Shown: positions 35,884 to 45,885, numbered from the stretch's first letter. The stretch: DNA of 64,000 bases from Aeromicrobium fastidiosum (GCF_017876595.1 NZ_JAGIOG010000001.1:434001-498000); one strand, 5' to 3'. The notes: generated by a model not told the origin, from the sequence alone. A program made the numbers and translations.

Positions 35884-35936
35884 GCACCACGACGAAGGCC
35901 CGCCCGGACGAGCCGGGCGGGCCTCTCACGTGGTGC
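35884..35936. terminator. Extended bidirectional terminator
   Basis: AGGCCCGCCCGG (35896-35907) pairs with CCGGGCGGGCCT (35913-35924), and outer arms GCACCACG and CGTGGTGC extend the stem. It separates the convergent phosphatase and DUF1416 genes. Confidence 0.88.
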
Positions 35937-35946
35937 GGGGGGCAGG

Positions 35947-36242
35947 TCAGACGGCGACCGCGACCTCCGCGACGACGCCCTTGGCGGCCGTCACCGTGTT
36001 GTCGACCGACACCGCGCGGGGTGCCAGCGTGCGCAGCGTCCACTCGCCGGGACCGGCGAAGAAGCGGAACTGGCCCGTGGCCGAGGTCGGGACCTCGGCG
36101 GTGAACTCGCCCGTCCGGTCGAGCAGACGCACGTAGGCGTTGCCGACCGGCTCGCCGTCACGCGTCACGACGCCCTGGATGACGGCTTCGTTCTTGACGT
36201 CGACGCCCTCGAGCGAGGGGCCGCCCTTGACCGCGCCGCACA

Positions 36243-36243
<1 letters not shown>
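35947..36243 (-). CDS. DUF1416 protein (SseC-like)
   Basis: The 98-residue product begins MCGAVKGGPSLEGVDVKNE and forms a small beta sandwich (VIQGVVTRDGEPVGNAYVRL). It matches the SseC/DUF1416 proteins that always follow thiosulfate sulfurtransferase genes in actinobacteria. Its ATG shares one base with the sseA stop (TGATG), so it is tightly coupled to that enzyme. The conserved N-terminal cysteine may take part in sulfur transfer; this is inference. Confidence 0.88.
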
Positions 36244-37091
<848 letters not shown>

Positions 37092-37164
37092 GGATTACCT
37101 CCGTTGTGCCCGGGTGGGCGTTGGTTGTCGTGTCGGGTGACGTGGTGGATGTGGGGTGAGGGGG

Positions 37165-37605
37165 TCAGGCGCCGGCCGGGGAGAGCCGGCGCACGGCCAG
37201 GTACAGCTCGCAGCCGAGGCACAGGCCCACGACGGCGTTGAGCAGGGCCGCCACGAGCGCGAACGCCGTGGCGACGAGGGCGATGGTCGTGGACCCGGCG
37301 AGCAGGGCCACGAGCGCGACGGTCGTGAAGGCGAGCCCGACCAGCTGGGCGAACCGGGGCGGACGGGCGTCCTCGAGCGCGGCCGGCGGCGCGAGCCGTG
37401 GGCGGACCACCTTGGCGTAGACGAGCGCCCACGGCGATGCCGTCAGCCCCACGAACGACGCGATCGCGAAGACCGCCACCTGAACCGCCAGCAGCGCGGT
37501 GCGGACCGGCTCGGAGGGGACCACCAGCACGAGTGCGAGGACGACGGCCGTGATGCCGGCGACGACCCGCAGACCGCGCGGGTCGACCTGGGTGGGCTGG
37601 GACAT
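37165..37605 (-). CDS. DUF4395 membrane protein
   Basis: The 146-residue product has about four membrane helices and matches DUF4395. A CLGCELYL motif near the C-terminus holds a CxxC pair that could handle sulfur or redox chemistry. It is the first structural gene after the leader peptide and lies 73 bases before sseA on the same strand. The family is common in actinobacterial thiosulfate sulfurtransferase operons, where it may move a sulfur compound or act with the nearby thioredoxin-like protein; this is inference. Confidence 0.85.
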   Translation of the reverse strand: MSQPTQVDPRGLRVVAGITAVVLALVLVVPSEPVRTALLAVQVAVFAIASFVGLTASPWALVYAKVVRPRLAPPAALEDARPPRFAQLVGLAFTTVALVALLAGSTTIALVATAFALVAALLNAVVGLCLGCELYLAVRRLSPAGA

Positions 37606-37639
37606 GATGCTCCTGGGCTGGGACGGACGGCACGGCTGG

Positions 37640-37659
37640 CCTGCCGCGAGAACGGCAGG
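37640..37659 (-). promoter_or_regulatory. Stem-loop between leader peptide and DUF4395
   Basis: CCTGCCG (37640-37646) pairs with CGGCAGG (37653-37659), with further complementarity outside (CACGGCTGG and GGGCGTG). It lies between the leader-peptide stop and the first structural gene and is the candidate attenuator hairpin of this operon. Confidence 0.5.
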
Positions 37660-37686
37660 GGCGTGCGGGCTGACGGAGGGTACGGG

Positions 37687-37767
37687 TCAGCGCATGCGAC
37701 ACAGCGACGAGCGCGTGCGGCAGTTGTCCACTGCACGGCGGCGCGTCAGGTGTGTCGTCCGGAACAT
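37687..37767 (-). CDS. Cysteine-type leader peptide of the sulfur operon
   Basis: A 26-codon ORF begins MFRTTHLTRRRAVDN, then CRTRSSLCRMR. It matches the actinobacterial leader-peptide class (THLTRRR, then two spaced cysteines and a serine run) found before sulfur-assimilation operons. In mycobacteria, cysteine-rich leader ORFs work as cysteine-responsive attenuators. A TACTCT -10 box ends six bases before the ATG, so the transcript probably starts at the A of ATG (leaderless). Stalling at the Cys codons when cysteine is low would change folding of the downstream stem-loop and raise DUF4395-sseA-sseC expression. Confidence 0.8.
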   Translation of the reverse strand: MFRTTHLTRRRAVDNCRTRSSLCRMR

Positions 37768-37773
37768 GACTCC

Positions 37774-37798
37774 AGAGTAGGGACACCCGGCGTGTCAT
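37774..37798 (-). promoter_or_regulatory. Leaderless promoter of the sulfur operon with inverted repeat
   Basis: On the minus strand TACTCT (37779-37774) is the -10 box. Upstream, GACAC-CCGGC-GTGTC (37784-37798) is an inverted repeat that could bind a regulator. A TGGATG-type -35 lies about 16 bases above the -10. Confidence 0.55.
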
Positions 37799-37865
37799 CC
37801 ACCGTGCGATCTCACCATGTGGATGCTCGTCCCACTATGTGGCGGGGCTGCTGGAACGGCAGCAG

Positions 37866-38303
37866 TTATTTCTCGACGTCGGCGGCCCGCGCGAGGGCCG
37901 CCATGACCTGATCGCGGCGCGGGAGGCCCGAGGCACGGGTCGTGACGGTGCCCGCCGCGTCGAGCACCAGCACGGTCGGCGTGCGCCGGACGTCGAGGTC
38001 GCGGACGAGCTGCAGGTGCGACTCGGCGTCGATCTCGACCGTCTCGACGCCCGGCACGGTCGCCGCGATGTCGGCGAGCAGCACCCGCGTGGCCCGGCAG
38101 GGGCTGCAGAAGGCGCTCGAGAACTGCACCAGGGTCGCCCGGTCGCCCAGCGACGCACCGATCTGGTCGGGCGTGAGCCGCTCCCGGTCGTCCGTCACGG
38201 CCGGCGCAGCGACGGTCGAGAACCTGCCGTTCTTCCAGCGCAAGGCCGCGGCGATCACGATCGTCGCGAGCAGCGCGGCGGCAAGGACGAGGAGACCGGT
38301 CAC
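37866..38303 (-). CDS. Membrane-anchored thioredoxin-like protein (ThiX-like)
   Basis: The 145-residue product has one N-terminal helix (GLLVLAAALLATIVIAAAL) and a thioredoxin fold with active site FCSPCRATR and cis-proline RRTPTVLVLD. The catalytic domain is predicted outside or at the membrane face. It corresponds in position to Rv0816c (thiX) next to cysA2. It may reduce disulfides or accept sulfur. It starts 29 bases after the membrane-protein gene on the same strand. Confidence 0.88.
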   Translation of the reverse strand: MTGLLVLAAALLATIVIAAALRWKNGRFSTVAAPAVTDDRERLTPDQIGASLGDRATLVQFSSAFCSPCRATRVLLADIAATVPGVETVEIDAESHLQLVRDLDVRRTPTVLVLDAAGTVTTRASGLPRRDQVMAALARAADVEK

Positions 38304-38332
38304 ACGACCAGCCTACGACCGTCCGCGAGGCG

Positions 38333-39151
38333 CTATCGCAGCAGCGGCACGGTCACGAGCTGGCCGCCGATGTAGACGACGGGAGCGGCGAAGGCCACCG
38401 ACATCGCCCCCGGGAATCCCCAGCGCGCAGCCGGCTGGAGGCTGTTGCCGGCCATGACCCGTCCGACGACCTGCCCCAGCACCGCGAAGAGGGCCGTGCC
38501 AGCGCCGACCACGACCCCGAAGTAGACCGTCATGCTCGACTCGACGGTCGCCGCGACGGCGGCACCCCCGGCCGCGCCGGCTGCCGTGGCCAAGCTGAAG
38601 CAGATCCACCGGTCGATCGGCAGCATCCAGACCACGAGCCCCGCCGCGAGCCCCGCCGCCCCGACCGCGACGGCCTGGGCGTCGCCCAGCGACTGGGCGG
38701 CTCCCAGCCAGCCGGCCGCGAACGCCGCGACGACCGACAGCGTCACGGCGTAGCCGACCGACGACACGAGCTGACCCCGACCGTCCTTGCGGAGCATCTG
38801 GGCCACCAGCGCGACGAACACCGCCACCATGACGGCGGGGAGCACCCCCGCGAACATGCCGGTGTCGGTCACGTCGACGACGTCGGGCGAGGTGCCGTCG
38901 GCGCCCTCCAGCAGCGCGGGCTCCAGCGTCAGCACCGTCGCGACCACGCCCGCGACCAGGACCGGGACGAAGCGGGGCGACCCGATGACCTCGCCCGACG
39001 CGGACGTCAGCGGCGGCGACACCGCGACGAGCACCTGCACCAGGACGACGGCGGCGGCGACCACGACCGGATCGGCGTAGGCCGCGAGCGTCAGGACCCC
39101 CGCGAGAGCGAGGGCCAGCAGCGTGGATCCGAGTCGTGACACCCCACGCAT
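38333..39151 (-). CDS. Polytopic membrane protein (Rv0817c-like position)
   Basis: The 272-residue product has about eight hydrophobic helices rich in Ala and Val and no recognisable catalytic motif. The start at ATG 39151 gives MRGVSRLGSTLLALALAGVL; the longer frame to 39244 overlaps the MoaD-like gene. Its place between a thioredoxin-like gene and a MoaD/GlnR pair suggests Rv0817c-type proteins, which are uncharacterised. Confidence 0.75.
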   Translation of the reverse strand: MRGVSRLGSTLLALALAGVLTLAAYADPVVVAAAVVLVQVLVAVSPPLTSASGEVIGSPRFVPVLVAGVVATVLTLEPALLEGADGTSPDVVDVTDTGMFAGVLPAVMVAVFVALVAQMLRKDGRGQLVSSVGYAVTLSVVAAFAAGWLGAAQSLGDAQAVAVGAAGLAAGLVVWMLPIDRWICFSLATAAGAAGGAAVAATVESSMTVYFGVVVGAGTALFAVLGQVVGRVMAGNSLQPAARWGFPGAMSVAFAAPVVYIGGQLVTVPLLR

Positions 39152-39167
39152 GATGCCAGTCGCCGGC

Positions 39168-39413
39168 TCAGCCGCCGGCGAACGGTGGCAGGAACTCGAC
39201 GTTGACGCCCGCGGGCAGCCGCACGTCCGCCGGGTCCTTGGCACCCACCGGGGTCTCGCCGACCAGGACCGAGCAGAACTCGATGACGTCGTCGAACCGG
39301 TCGCGATGACCGTGGCGGCGGTGGATCTCGGTCAGCAGCTCGGCGAGGGTCACGGCCGAGACGTGCTCCTCCGCGATACCTGCGGCAGCCCGGGCCGCGG
39401 CCCAGTAGTGCAC
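39168..39413 (-). CDS. MoaD/ThiS-family sulfur-carrier protein
   Basis: The roughly 81-residue beta-grasp product starts VHYWAAARAAAGIAEEHV and ends PPFAGG, with the C-terminal diglycine that is adenylylated and thiocarboxylated. It is most like MoaD of molybdopterin synthase, which would suit the molybdoenzyme at the start of the window, but a dedicated sulfur carrier is also possible. No MoaE is nearby. GTG 39413 fits the family length; GTG 39461 would add 16 residues and approach the glnR promoter. Confidence 0.78.
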   Translation of the reverse strand: MHYWAAARAAAGIAEEHVSAVTLAELLTEIHRRHGHRDRFDDVIEFCSVLVGETPVGAKDPADVRLPAGVNVEFLPPFAGG

Positions 39414-39567
39414 TGTGACGTCGTTCTCATTCGCGTCACCTCGTGGCAATTGATCCGACACATGTCGTATTCTTGACCATGCAACGAGGCCACGGTGACT
39501 CACCATGGCCTCTTCGCACATCTGCACACTGTGCCCGGCACGAATCGCAGCACCGGAGGTAGCGACG

Positions 39568-40281
39568 ATGTCCCACCTGCTCCTGCTCACCAAGAGCACC
39601 CAGTCCTCGGTCGAGGTGCTGCCGGCCCTCGCGCTGCTGCCGCACCACGTCAAGATCCTGCCCGCCGAGGCCAGCGCCCTGCTCGACGCTCCCCCGTGCG
39701 ACGCCGTCCTCGTCGACGGACGTCACGACCTCGCGCAGGTGCGCAGCCTGACCCGGGTCATCCGCACGACGGGCGTCGAGTGCCCGCTGATCCTGATCCT
39801 CACCGAGGGCGGCCTCGCGGTAGCGGCGTCCGACTGGGGCATGGACGACGTCATCCTCACGACAGCCGGTCCCGCCGAGCTCGAGGCCCGGTTGCGCCTC
39901 GGCATCGGCCGCATCGCGGCATCGCTCGACACCGACAACGAGAGCCACGTCATCTCCTCGAGCGGTCTCGTCGTCGACGACGCGACCTACACCGCGAAGC
40001 TCGAGAACCGCACGCTCGACCTGACGTTCAAGGAGTTCGAGCTGCTCAAGTTCCTCGCGCAGCACCCCGGCCGGGTCTTCACCCGCCAGCAGCTGCTGCA
40101 GGAGGTGTGGGGCTACGACTACTTCGGCGGCACCCGCACCGTCGACGTCCACGTGCGCCGGCTGCGCGCCAAGCTCGGCACCGACAACGAGACGCTGATC
40201 GGCACGGTTCGCAACGTCGGCTACCGCTTCGTCGCGACCAAGTCCGAGCCCGCTCGCGAGACCGCCGACATCGACGGCTGA
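39568..40281 (+). CDS. glnR: GlnR-type OmpR-family regulator
   Basis: The 237-residue product has a receiver-like domain that keeps the aspartate corresponding to GlnR D50 (AVLVDGRHD) but lacks the usual acidic pocket and partner kinase, and a C-terminal winged helix ([32 protein letters not shown]). GlnR controls nitrogen assimilation in actinobacteria as a phosphorylation-independent dimer. The position beside mshD matches Rv0818-Rv0819. ATG 39568 was chosen over 39505 because it begins MSHLLLLTK. It is divergent from the MoaD-like gene. Confidence 0.88.
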   Translation: MSHLLLLTKSTQSSVEVLPALALLPHHVKILPAEASALLDAPPCDAVLVDGRHDLAQVRSLTRVIRTTGVECPLILILTEGGLAVAASDWGMDDVILTTAGPAELEARLRLGIGRIAASLDTDNESHVISSSGLVVDDATYTAKLENRTLDLTFKEFELLKFLAQHPGRVFTRQQLLQEVWGYDYFGGTRTVDVHVRRLRAKLGTDNETLIGTVRNVGYRFVATKSEPARETADIDG

Positions 40282-40293
40282 CAGACTGGGCCC

Positions 40294-41721
40294 ATGGCCC
40301 ACCTGACAGCGCACGGTCTGCTCGACCTCGTCCTCGACGACGGCTCGTTCGAGTCGTGGGACGAACCGGTCGACCACTCGGGCCTCGACGCCGGCTACCG
40401 CCAGGAGCTCGCTGCCGCGGCCGAGAGGGCCGGCACCGACGAGTCGGTGCTGACCGGTCGCGGCCTGATGCGCGGACGTCCGGTGGCCGTCGTGGTCAAC
40501 GAGTTCCGCTTTCTGGCCGGCTCGATCGGCCAGGCCGCCGCGGCCCGCATCGTGTCGGCCGTGCGACGGGCGACTGCCGAGGGCATCCCCGTCCTGGCCA
40601 CCACGGCGTCCGGCGGCACCCGCATGCAGGAGGGCACGCCGGCGTTCGTCCAGATGGTCGACATCACGCGCGCGATCATGGACCACCGTGCGGCTGGTCT
40701 GCCGTACCTGATCTACCTGCGTCACCCCACGACCGGCGGGGTCTTCGCCTCGTGGGGCTCGCTCGCACACGTCACGGTCGCCGAGCCCGGCGCGCTGATC
40801 GGCTTCCTCGGGCCCAAGGTCTACGAGCTGCTCGAGGGCAAGCCCTTCCCTCCGGGCGTCCAGACCGCCGAGAACCTCGCCGACCGCGGCATCATCGACG
40901 CCGTCGTGCTGCCCGACGAGCTGCCGCTCATGATCGACCGCGCCCTCGGCCTGCTCGTCGACCCGCCCACGGCGAGCACCCGCGACCGGCGCGCGGGCGC
41001 GACGGGGCGACCACTACGCACGGCATGGGAGTCGATCCAGATCACGCGGGGGCCGCAGCGGGCCGGGGTGCGAGAGGTGCTGCGCTACGGCAGCGACGCG
41101 ACCGTCCGCCTGCAGGGCACCGAGAAGGGCGAGCGCGACTCCGCGATGATCGTGGCCCTCGCCCGCATCGACGGCCAGCCGTGCGTCGTGATCGGCCAGG
41201 ACCGCACGACCCAGACCCGACTCAAGCCCATGGGCCCCGCGGCGCTGCGCGAGGCCCGGCGCGGCATGCGCCTGGCCAACGAGCTCGGCCTGCCGCTGGT
41301 CTCGTTCATCGACACCCCCGGTGCCGAGCTGTCGCCCCGCGCCGAGGAGGGGGCCGTCGCCGGCGAGATCGCCCGGTGCATCAGCTGGATGTCGACCATG
41401 AAGGTGCCCACCGTGTCCGTCCTGCTGGGTCAGGGGTGCGGCGGCGGGGCGCTGGCCCTGCTGCCCGCCGACGTCGTCATCGCCGCCGAGAACGCCTGGC
41501 TGTCGCCCCTGCCGCCCGAGGGCGCGAGCGCGATCGTGCACGGTGACCTCGACCACGCCGCCGAGATGGCCGGGGCGCAGCGCGTCGGTGCCCTCGACCT
41601 GCACGCCAACGGCACGGTGCACCACGTCGTGCCCGAACCTCCCGGCGACACCGCCGAGGCCTTCGCGCGGGCCGTCGCCGCCGAGGTCGCGGCCCAGCTC
41701 GTGGGGCTGAGGTCGCGATGA
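40294..41721 (+). CDS. Acyl-CoA carboxylase carboxyltransferase, AccD-AccA fusion
   Basis: The 475-residue product fuses beta-type (about 1-225; TTASGGTRMQEGTPAF) and alpha-type (about 245-475; FIDTPGAELSPRAEEG, GQGCGGGALALLPAD) carboxyltransferase halves, like mycobacterial AccD3. It would move the carboxyl group from carboxybiotin to acetyl- or another acyl-CoA. The zinc ribbon of E. coli AccD is absent. No biotin carboxylase or carrier gene is in the window. It lies between glnR (12-base gap) and mshD (four-base overlap), so it probably shares their transcript. Confidence 0.9.
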   Translation: MAHLTAHGLLDLVLDDGSFESWDEPVDHSGLDAGYRQELAAAAERAGTDESVLTGRGLMRGRPVAVVVNEFRFLAGSIGQAAAARIVSAVRRATAEGIPVLATTASGGTRMQEGTPAFVQMVDITRAIMDHRAAGLPYLIYLRHPTTGGVFASWGSLAHVTVAEPGALIGFLGPKVYELLEGKPFPPGVQTAENLADRGIIDAVVLPDELPLMIDRALGLLVDPPTASTRDRRAGATGRPLRTAWESIQITRGPQRAGVREVLRYGSDATVRLQGTEKGERDSAMIVALARIDGQPCVVIGQDRTTQTRLKPMGPAALREARRGMRLANELGLPLVSFIDTPGAELSPRAEEGAVAGEIARCISWMSTMKVPTVSVLLGQGCGGGALALLPADVVIAAENAWLSPLPPEGASAIVHGDLDHAAEMAGAQRVGALDLHANGTVHHVVPEPPGDTAEAFARAVAAEVAAQLVGLRSR

Positions 41722-42566
41722 GCATCGTGCAGCTGGCCGAGCGCGCACGCCTCGCCGACGGCGTCGCGCCCCTCAACGAGGCCAGCCTGCTGGCGCTGCG
41801 CGACCGGGCACGCGCCCGGGTCGTCGTGCACCAGACGCAGCCCGACGGCACGGTCGTCGCGGCCGCCTACGCGGTCGGCGACGCCCCCGTCGAGATCGTC
41901 GTCGACCCCGCCCACCGGCGAACCGGCATCGGGCGCCGCCTGCTCGACGAGCTGCTGGCCGACGGCGAGCACCACTTCTGGGCGCACGGCGACCTGTCGG
42001 CGGCGCAGGCCCTCGCGGCGTCGGCCGGCCTGACGGCCGAACGCACACTGCTGGTGCTGCGCCTGACGTTCGACGGTGCCCCCGAGCCCGAGCGGGTCCC
42101 CGACGGCATCGCCCTGCGGACGTACACGCCCGCCGACGCCGACGCGGTCGTCGCGGTCAACGGTCGGGCCTTCGCCCACCACCCCGAGCAGGGGGCGATG
42201 GACCGGGCCGATCTCGACCGACGCATGTCGTCCGACTGGTTCGATCCGGCCGGCCTGTTCATCGCCGAGCGGGACGGGCGGGTCGTCGGGTTCCACTGGA
42301 CCAAGGTCGAGGACTCCGTCGGCGAGGTCTACGTCGTCGGCATCGACCCCGACGCCCAGGGCGTGGGCCTCGGCACGGCGTTGACGGCCCGCGGCCTGCG
42401 GCACCTGTTCGACCGGGGGCTCGACGTCGTCGACCTCTACGTCGAGGGCGACAACGGCGCGGCGCTCACGGTCTACCGCCGGCTCGGCTTCGTCGACCAC
42501 GCCCGTGACACCCTCTACGTCGCGCCGCCCCCACCCGAGGATCCCCACACCCACGACCACCCCTGA
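41718..42566 (+). CDS. mshD: Mycothiol synthase MshD
   Basis: The 282-residue product has two GNAT domains. The acetyl-CoA motif of the C-terminal one is GIDPDAQGVGLGTALT, followed by LYVEGDNGAALTVYRRLGF; the N-terminal one is weaker (DPAHRRTGIGRRLLDELL). It acetylates Cys-GlcN-Ins, the last step of mycothiol synthesis in the cytosol. Its ATG overlaps the stop of the carboxyltransferase gene, and it converges on a lipase gene 14 bases on. Confidence 0.94.
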   Translation: MSIVQLAERARLADGVAPLNEASLLALRDRARARVVVHQTQPDGTVVAAAYAVGDAPVEIVVDPAHRRTGIGRRLLDELLADGEHHFWAHGDLSAAQALAASAGLTAERTLLVLRLTFDGAPEPERVPDGIALRTYTPADADAVVAVNGRAFAHHPEQGAMDRADLDRRMSSDWFDPAGLFIAERDGRVVGFHWTKVEDSVGEVYVVGIDPDAQGVGLGTALTARGLRHLFDRGLDVVDLYVEGDNGAALTVYRRLGFVDHARDTLYVAPPPPEDPHTHDHP

Positions 42567-42580
42567 CGCCGAGGCGTGGG

Positions 42581-43624
42581 TCAGGAGAGGCCGCGCTGAA
42601 GGGCCGCGGCGGCGCGGCGGACGGCCCTGGGTGCCGTGCGGCCCATCGCGACCATGTTGATGAAGCCGTGGATCAGGCCGTCCTCGGTGACGTGCTCGAC
42701 GCGCACGCCAGCGGCCTTGAGCTTGTCGGCGTAGGCATTGCCCTCGTCGAGCAGCGGGTCGAAGCCGGCCGTCACGACGTACGCCGGGGCGACACCCGTG
42801 ACGTCCCCGTATAGCGGGGACAGCCGCGGGTCCGACCTGTCCTCGCCGCCGACGAGGTAGTTCTCCTCGGCGAGATCCATGAACGCCTTGGTCAGGAAGA
42901 AGCCGTCGGCGTAGGTCGTGCGGCTCGGTGCCGTCTCGAGGAAGTCGGTCGCGGGGTAGATCAGCAGCTGGAAGGCCGGCGACGGCCCACCCGCCTGCAC
43001 CGTCTGCTGGGCGACGATCGCGGCGAGGTTGCCCCCGGCGCTGTCACCGCCGACGGCGATGCGCGCCGGATCGATGCCAAGGCCCTGGGCGTGCTCGGCG
43101 ATCCAGTGCCAGGCGGCCATGACGTCGTCGACCGCCGCCGGGAAGGGCGCCTCGGGCGCGAGCCGGTAGTCGACCGCGACGACCCGCACCTGGGCCTCCT
43201 CGGCCAGGAACCGGCACGTCGCGTCATGGCTCTCGAGGTCGCCGTAGATCCAGCCGCCGCCGTGGAAGAACAGCAGCGCCGGTGAGCGTCCCGACAGGCC
43301 CCGCGGCGTGTAGAACCGCAGGCGCAGCGGTCCGCCCGGGCCGTCGATCGTCCGGTCGGTCACGGCACCGATCGGCTGACGCCCGCCGGCCAGCACCGAC
43401 GACGAGACGATGATGCGACGGCCGCGGCTGATGGAGACCGACTCGGCTGCCGGGCCCTCGAGGTGCTGCAGCTTCAGCAGCAGCTGCATCTCGGGGTCGA
43501 GCGTGCGACCGTTGACGACGACCGGGGCACCCGCGAGCCGGGTCAGCACCGGCCTCGGCAGCTGCATGATCGAGCGTGCGGTGGCACCGCGGACGGCACC
43601 GATCAGCTGGGGCACGAGAGACAT
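42581..43624 (-). CDS. Alpha/beta hydrolase, hormone-sensitive-lipase family
   Basis: The 347-residue esterase has the oxyanion motif FFHGGGW, nucleophile elbow GGDSAGGNLAA, and the acid and histidine in TAGFDPLLDEG and GLIHGF. Such enzymes hydrolyse short to medium acyl esters in the cytosol. No signal peptide is seen. ATG 43624 (MSLVPQLIG) was preferred to the GTG at 43633. The start is 77 bases from that of divergent ppk, and the gap holds the ppk PHO box. Confidence 0.88.
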   Translation of the reverse strand: MSLVPQLIGAVRGATARSIMQLPRPVLTRLAGAPVVVNGRTLDPEMQLLLKLQHLEGPAAESVSISRGRRIIVSSSVLAGGRQPIGAVTDRTIDGPGGPLRLRFYTPRGLSGRSPALLFFHGGGWIYGDLESHDATCRFLAEEAQVRVVAVDYRLAPEAPFPAAVDDVMAAWHWIAEHAQGLGIDPARIAVGGDSAGGNLAAIVAQQTVQAGGPSPAFQLLIYPATDFLETAPSRTTYADGFFLTKAFMDLAEENYLVGGEDRSDPRLSPLYGDVTGVAPAYVVTAGFDPLLDEGNAYADKLKAAGVRVEHVTEDGLIHGFINMVAMGRTAPRAVRRAAAALQRGLS

Positions 43625-43662
43625 GCAGCACACGCTAGCGGGTCGGGCGTCCTCCGGCGCTC

Positions 43663-43680
43663 GTTCAATCCGCGTTCATC
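43663..43680 (+). promoter_or_regulatory. PHO box of ppk
   Basis: GTTCAAT (43663-43669) and GTTCATC (43674-43680) are exactly 11 bases apart, 22 bases before the ppk start codon. This suggests direct control of polyphosphate synthesis by RegX3. Confidence 0.7.
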
Positions 43681-43701
43681 TTGGTCTGACACTCTGGACA
43701 T

Positions 43702-45843
43702 GTGGACACACACGACATGGCGGTCGCCGCACTCGAAGATCCGGCCTCTCCCGACGAGTTCGACGTCGACCCGCCCTACGAGCCGGCCGAGAGCGTCCTG
43801 CCCCCCGACCGCTTCCTCGACCGCGAGCTCTCGTGGATCGCGTTCAACTCCCGCGTGCTCGAGCTGGCCCAGGACGAGAACCTGCCGCTGCTGGAGCGCG
43901 TGCGGTTCCTGGCGATCTTCGCGAGCAACCTCGACGAGTTCTTCATGGTGCGCATCGCGGGCCTCAAGCGCCGCATCGCCGCCGGCGTCGCGGTGCCGTC
44001 CGCGAGCGGCCTCAACCCCCGCAACGTGCTGACCCGGAGCCTCGAGGCCAGCCAGGACCTCATGGTGCGCCACGCCGAGACGTACCACGAGCACCTCGTG
44101 CCGGCGCTGGCCGCCGAAGGCATCGAGCTGCTGCACTGGGACTCGTTGCGCGACGACGAGCAGGAGCGCATCACGGCGGTCTACCGCGACCGGGTCTTCC
44201 CGATCCTGACGCCGCTGGCGGTCGACCCGGCCCACCCGTTCCCGTACATCTCGGGACTGTCGCTCAACCTGGCGCTCGTGATGCGCAACCCCGCCACGGG
44301 CAAGGACCACTTCGCGCGCGTCAAGGTGCCGCCCATCATCAACCGCTGGATGGAGGCCGACGCCGGACGCTTCGTGCCCCTCGAGGAGGTCATCGCGGCC
44401 CACCTCGACCTGCTGTTCCCTGGCATGGAGCTCATCGCCCACCACGCGTTCCGCGTGACCCGCAACGAGGACCTCGAGGTCGAGGAGGACGACGCCGAGA
44501 ACCTGCTCAAGGCCCTCGAGAAGGAGCTGCTGCGCCGCAAGTTCGGCCCGCCCGTGCGTCTCGAGGTCGAGGAGTCGATCGACGACGACGTGCTCGACCT
44601 GCTGGTCTCCGAGCTCGGCGTGCGGCCCGACGAGGTCATCCGGCTCAAGGGCCCGCTCGACCTGCGCAGCCTCAACGAGATCGCCGATCTCGACCGTCCC
44701 GAGCTGCGCTACGAGCCGTTCGTCCCGGGCACCCACCAGCACCTCGCCGAGGTCGAGACCGCCAAGCCGGCCGACCTGTTCAGCGCCCTGCGCAAGCGCG
44801 ACGTGCTGGTGCACCACCCGTACGACTCGTTCGCCACGAGCGTGCAGCGCTTCATCGAGCAGGCCGCGACCGATCCGCACGTGCTCGCGATCAAGCAGAC
44901 GCTCTACCGCACGTCGGGCGACTCCCCCATCATCGACTCGCTGGTCGATGCGGCACGCGCCGGCAAGCAGGTGCTGGTGCTGGTCGAGATCAAGGCCCGC
45001 TTCGACGAGCAGGCCAACATCCGCTGGGCCCGCAAGCTCGAGCGCGCCGGCTGCCACGTCGTCTACGGGCTCGTGGGCCTCAAGACGCACTGCAAGCTCG
45101 CCCTGGTCGTGCGCGACGAGCCCGACGGCCTGCGCCGCTACGCCCACATCGGCACCGGCAACTACAACCCCAAGACCGCGCGCCTCTACGAGGACTTCGG
45201 CCTGCTGACGTCCGACCCCGCGATCACCCACGACCTCACCGACCTGTTCAACAACCTGTCGGGCTTCGCGCAGGACTTCTCGTACCAGCAGCTGCTCGTG
45301 GCCCCCGCGGGGCTGCGCGACGGGATCGTCGACCGCATCGACGCCGAGATCGCGCACCATCGGGCCGGCCGCCCCGCCTGCATCCGGTTCAAGGTCAACT
45401 CGCTGGTCGACGAGGCCGTCATCGACAAGCTGTACGAGGCCTCGCGCGCCGGCGTCGAGGTCGACCTCGTGATCCGCGGCATCTGCACGTTGCGTCCCGG
45501 GGTGCCCGGACTGAGCGACACCATCCGCGTGCGCAGCATCCTCGGACGATTCCTCGAGCACAGCCGCATCTACTGGTTCGCGGGCGGCGGCGAGCCCGAG
45601 GCATGGATGGGCTCGGCCGACCTGATGCACCGCAACCTCGACCGGCGCGTCGAGGTGCTGGTGCGCGTGCCGACGGCCGAGCACACCGAGGCCCTCGGCG
45701 ACCTGCTCGCGCGGTCGGTAGACCCCGAGACGACGTCGTGGCACCTCGACGGCGACGGCCGGTGGCACCGCCACCTCGGCTCGTCCAATCTGCAGTCCGA
45801 GCTCATCGCCCGGGCGCGGTCACGACGGTCCCGCCAGGTCTGA
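43702..45843 (+). CDS. ppk: Polyphosphate kinase 1
   Basis: The 713-residue product makes polyphosphate from ATP reversibly at the inner membrane or in the cytosol. Family hallmarks: [19 protein letters not shown] near the start, [21 protein letters not shown], the phospho-histidine region [15 protein letters not shown] and [19 protein letters not shown]. Its length is normal. The start is taken as GTG 43702; ATG 43717 is an alternative. A PHO box precedes it. As in mycobacteria, a mutT1-type gene lies close downstream, here separated by one minus-strand gene. Antisense open frames across this gene are GC-driven shadows. Confidence 0.95.
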   Translation: MDTHDMAVAALEDPASPDEFDVDPPYEPAESVLPPDRFLDRELSWIAFNSRVLELAQDENLPLLERVRFLAIFASNLDEFFMVRIAGLKRRIAAGVAVPSASGLNPRNVLTRSLEASQDLMVRHAETYHEHLVPALAAEGIELLHWDSLRDDEQERITAVYRDRVFPILTPLAVDPAHPFPYISGLSLNLALVMRNPATGKDHFARVKVPPIINRWMEADAGRFVPLEEVIAAHLDLLFPGMELIAHHAFRVTRNEDLEVEEDDAENLLKALEKELLRRKFGPPVRLEVEESIDDDVLDLLVSELGVRPDEVIRLKGPLDLRSLNEIADLDRPELRYEPFVPGTHQHLAEVETAKPADLFSALRKRDVLVHHPYDSFATSVQRFIEQAATDPHVLAIKQTLYRTSGDSPIIDSLVDAARAGKQVLVLVEIKARFDEQANIRWARKLERAGCHVVYGLVGLKTHCKLALVVRDEPDGLRRYAHIGTGNYNPKTARLYEDFGLLTSDPAITHDLTDLFNNLSGFAQDFSYQQLLVAPAGLRDGIVDRIDAEIAHHRAGRPACIRFKVNSLVDEAVIDKLYEASRAGVEVDLVIRGICTLRPGVPGLSDTIRVRSILGRFLEHSRIYWFAGGGEPEAWMGSADLMHRNLDRRVEVLVRVPTAEHTEALGDLLARSVDPETTSWHLDGDGRWHRHLGSSNLQSELIARARSRRSRQV

Positions 45844-45857
45844 CGGGGCGGGCCGGC

Positions 45858-45885
45858 TCAGACGGGCCGGATCAGACGGGCCGGA
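45858..45885. repeat. 14-base tandem repeat after ppk
   Basis: TCAGACGGGCCGGA occurs twice in tandem, with a degenerate third unit TCAGGCGGGGCAGG running into the stop of the next minus-strand gene. It occupies the whole gap between the convergent genes. Confidence 0.8.

Noticed and set aside
43603-45774. 723-codon open frame antisense to ppk
   Set aside because: A GC-driven shadow frame: low-complexity, rich in Val/Asp/Gln/Arg, no ribosome site, while ppk on the other strand is certain.
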